Assembly: GCA_034336665.1 (NCBI GenBank)
Contig: CM067568.1
Coordinates: forward strand, 43,938,770 to 44,002,769
Source: Luscinia megarhynchos
Taxonomy: Eukaryota; Chordata; Aves; Passeriformes; Turdidae
Length of the DNA stretch: 64,000 nt
Reading direction: 5' to 3'
Part shown: positions 1 to 64,000 of the stretch, one piece after another
Numbering within the stretch: the first letter of the stretch is position 1
Layout of the letters: every line of letters starts with the position of its first letter
Translations under genes and position numbers: made by a program
Notes under the pieces: generated by a model
What the model saw: only the letters and a program-made list of their open reading frames with translations
Databases searched by the model: none
Told to the model about the DNA's origin: nothing

Positions 1-2121
1 TGTATATAGTTTACAATCTCTGAGGAGCATCTAAAGCATTTCCAGGACAGTGAGATTCTCAAACTTCATCATTTCTGATCTCTAATAACTTTGACTGCAT
101 ATTCTGAAGGTTACCAATTCTTGTCAGAGACCCAGATTCACATAAACTAAATTCTCTTTTGGGTTCAGGCTTTGTGTTTCTAATCAGCTAAATCTAGGCT
201 CTCAGAGGAATGTATGTGATGGGAAACAGTAGGCACAGGGACTTAGACAAAATTTCAGCCACATCAAACAGCTTTTGAGCACAATTCCACAGCCATTCCA
301 AAACGATCTTTGGAACATACTTCCTCATTTCTTTTATTTCCCACTGGAATTTCGTCTTGTGTCAGCAACATGATGTTATCATTACCTTTTGAGAGGTACT
401 ACAGTGTAGTATGGACATACCATTAAAAGAGAAAGGGAGAGCAACAGAAAGTTGAGAGCAACTAGCACTTCCCAAAGATTGTAATCAAACTCCTTGTTGT
501 TCTTACAGGAAGCTGAGGGAAGGGAAAGGTTTATTATGGCTCTGAACTGTTTTTCACCCTATAATCTTGGCCAAAAGCTTTCTTTTGAGTGGCAGAAACT
601 CTCACCTAGTTCTCCTGAATAAAAACTGACAAAATCTTTCAGAGTAAGATCTGCAAGACTGAGACCATAGATTCAGGTCCTTCTGTGTGATGGTGTCCTT
701 CTGAAAGTCTCCTTCCCTGACACTGAATCCTGCCTGTGTACTCAACACTTCCACAAGAGAGATGTTCTAAGGTGTCATCTCCTTCTGGGAGCACTCAGAT
801 AAAGATACCATGGCCTGGCAGAACAGAAAAAATCTTGAGTAAGATGGAATAAATCTACACCCAGTCATTGGGAAATTTTATTAGCCATTCCAGCCTAGTG
901 CAAACATTACTGCTTTAAGAACTCGTGTATCACTGTAGACAACTAAAAATTTGAACTAGAAAAGCAAAAGTTGTTGGTAAGAAGGATGCCAAATAGCCAT
1001 CAATAAATTTTAAGTAAAACTATTTAACTTTCTAATGAAAGCAGGCAGCACTTGGATTCCAGACTAATGGTTCCAGAAAAAGAAAAAAGAGTCAGCAGTG
1101 TTGTCACTGTTCATTTCAGGCAGTGACAACAGAATTCAGTAATATACACAAGCTCAAACTGAAGTTGCAGTAGGAAGAAGGCATGTGAGACAGGGAAAGT
1201 GTCCAGGCAGGACTAAAGATGTTCTTTCATATATATATCCATATCATCATTGCTTTTTAAAATACAGGTTAGAAGTGTGGGAAAAGGTACCAGTGTTCTT
1301 CCTCCCATCCTTAGAGCAAGCACCATTTGCCATATTTAAGAGAAGTCAACACACATTAAAAATGTCAATGTACATTTGTTCTTACAGAACAAGCTTTAGA
1401 TCCACATGAAGATTATTACACTTTCTAGTATACATGAGCACACATTTATGCATCTCTGAAGATTCTTCACAAGACAATTATGGCTGCTCAACAATGAACT
1501 CATTTGCACGTGATGGTGATGAGTTTTTACAATTACAGTTGAAAAACAAAATTAATAAAAAATATCTCAGTCAAGACTGTCAAAATGTCAAAGATCCAAA
1601 ATGATAGAGGAAAAATGAAACTGACATCATAAAAATAATTTTGGATCAGTGGTAATAACTGCATGACAATTGTACATAAATGTGAAAGGTGATTAGTTTT
1701 TTTCACTCAGTCACCTAGGCCTCCTCAATAGAATTTACTTTAGAAATGCATATTTAAAATGACACTCAATTGAAGGTCTAAACCAAACGTTGTGAGCCCC
1801 AACACATCTACAAAACTGGCAAGCATACACAGGAATGCTACAGTGGCAGTATGTATTAGAACTCACTAATCACTAAGCAGCAAGAAGGGAATATGCTTCA
1901 ACAAGAGGAGTTTTTAAGTGTGTTTTAACATTTTTAATTCTTCTATATTTACAGTATGCTGAGCTGTTTTGACTTATAATCAGTGCTGACAGTAATATGA
2001 CTGATACATGGGGTTCAATAAACTAAAAATGAATTCACATCACTTATGGCTCTATAAAGCTGCAGATGGCTACTAGATAGACTAACTACACCTGAAGATG
2101 TTAAAATTTTGTTTCCCTTAC
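1..2121 (-). other. EML5 intron 31 (partial)
   Basis: AT-rich intronic sequence downstream of the microexon on the gene strand. I looked for the next expected exon (product near APSIHIWDAM) on the minus strand and did not find it, so it should lie before base 1. No repeat family or RNA gene is recognised. Confidence 0.7.

Positions 2122-64000
<61,879 letters not shown>

Overview
This is a vertebrate nuclear window, most likely avian. The base composition is AT-rich, the coding exons are short and separated by kilobase introns with GT-AG borders, and the recognisable interspersed repeats are CR1 LINE copies of the bird type, including 3' ends near the ATTCTATG-like tail. There is no operon, no bacterial gene and no RNA gene that I can support.

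One gene fills the window. Thirty coding exons on the minus strand (62747 down to 2122) join without a single frame break into about 1,378 codons. I recognise the product as EML5 (echinoderm microtubule-associated protein-like 5), a roughly 1,970-residue cytoplasmic WD-repeat protein in mammals. Its plan is three tandem copies of a HELP motif plus a double beta-propeller. The EML5/EML6 choice rests on paralogue-specific segments such as [31 protein letters not shown] and [14 protein letters not shown]. Exon 1 (start codon, first half of HELP 1) lies beyond base 64000, and the rest of repeat 3 plus the 3' end lie before base 1.

Layout in transcription order: repeat 1 in exons 2-11 (62747-44576); acidic linker in exon 12 (43255-43149); repeat 2 HELP in exons 13-14 and its propellers in exons 14-26 (42750-19766); second acidic/basic linker in exons 26-28 (19967-5985); repeat 3 HELP in exons 29-30 (4924-4007); and a 21-nt microexon, exon 31 (2142-2122), whose acceptor is preceded by UGCUGC.

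The remainder is intron. Noteworthy content: a 3.6-kb minisatellite of about 145 GT-rich units (12745-16318) in the 12-kb intron 27; a (GGAGA)n tract ending 14 bases from the exon 28 donor; four CR1 remnants (22503-22785, 26215-26977, 37895-38080, 52245-52662); several AT and CA microsatellites; and a CpG-dense exon 14. I found no convincing second gene and no evidence of a wholly new biological system. The microexon, the minisatellite and the pyrimidine tract beside exon 28 are the observations most worth following. Exon numbers assume a single exon upstream of the window.
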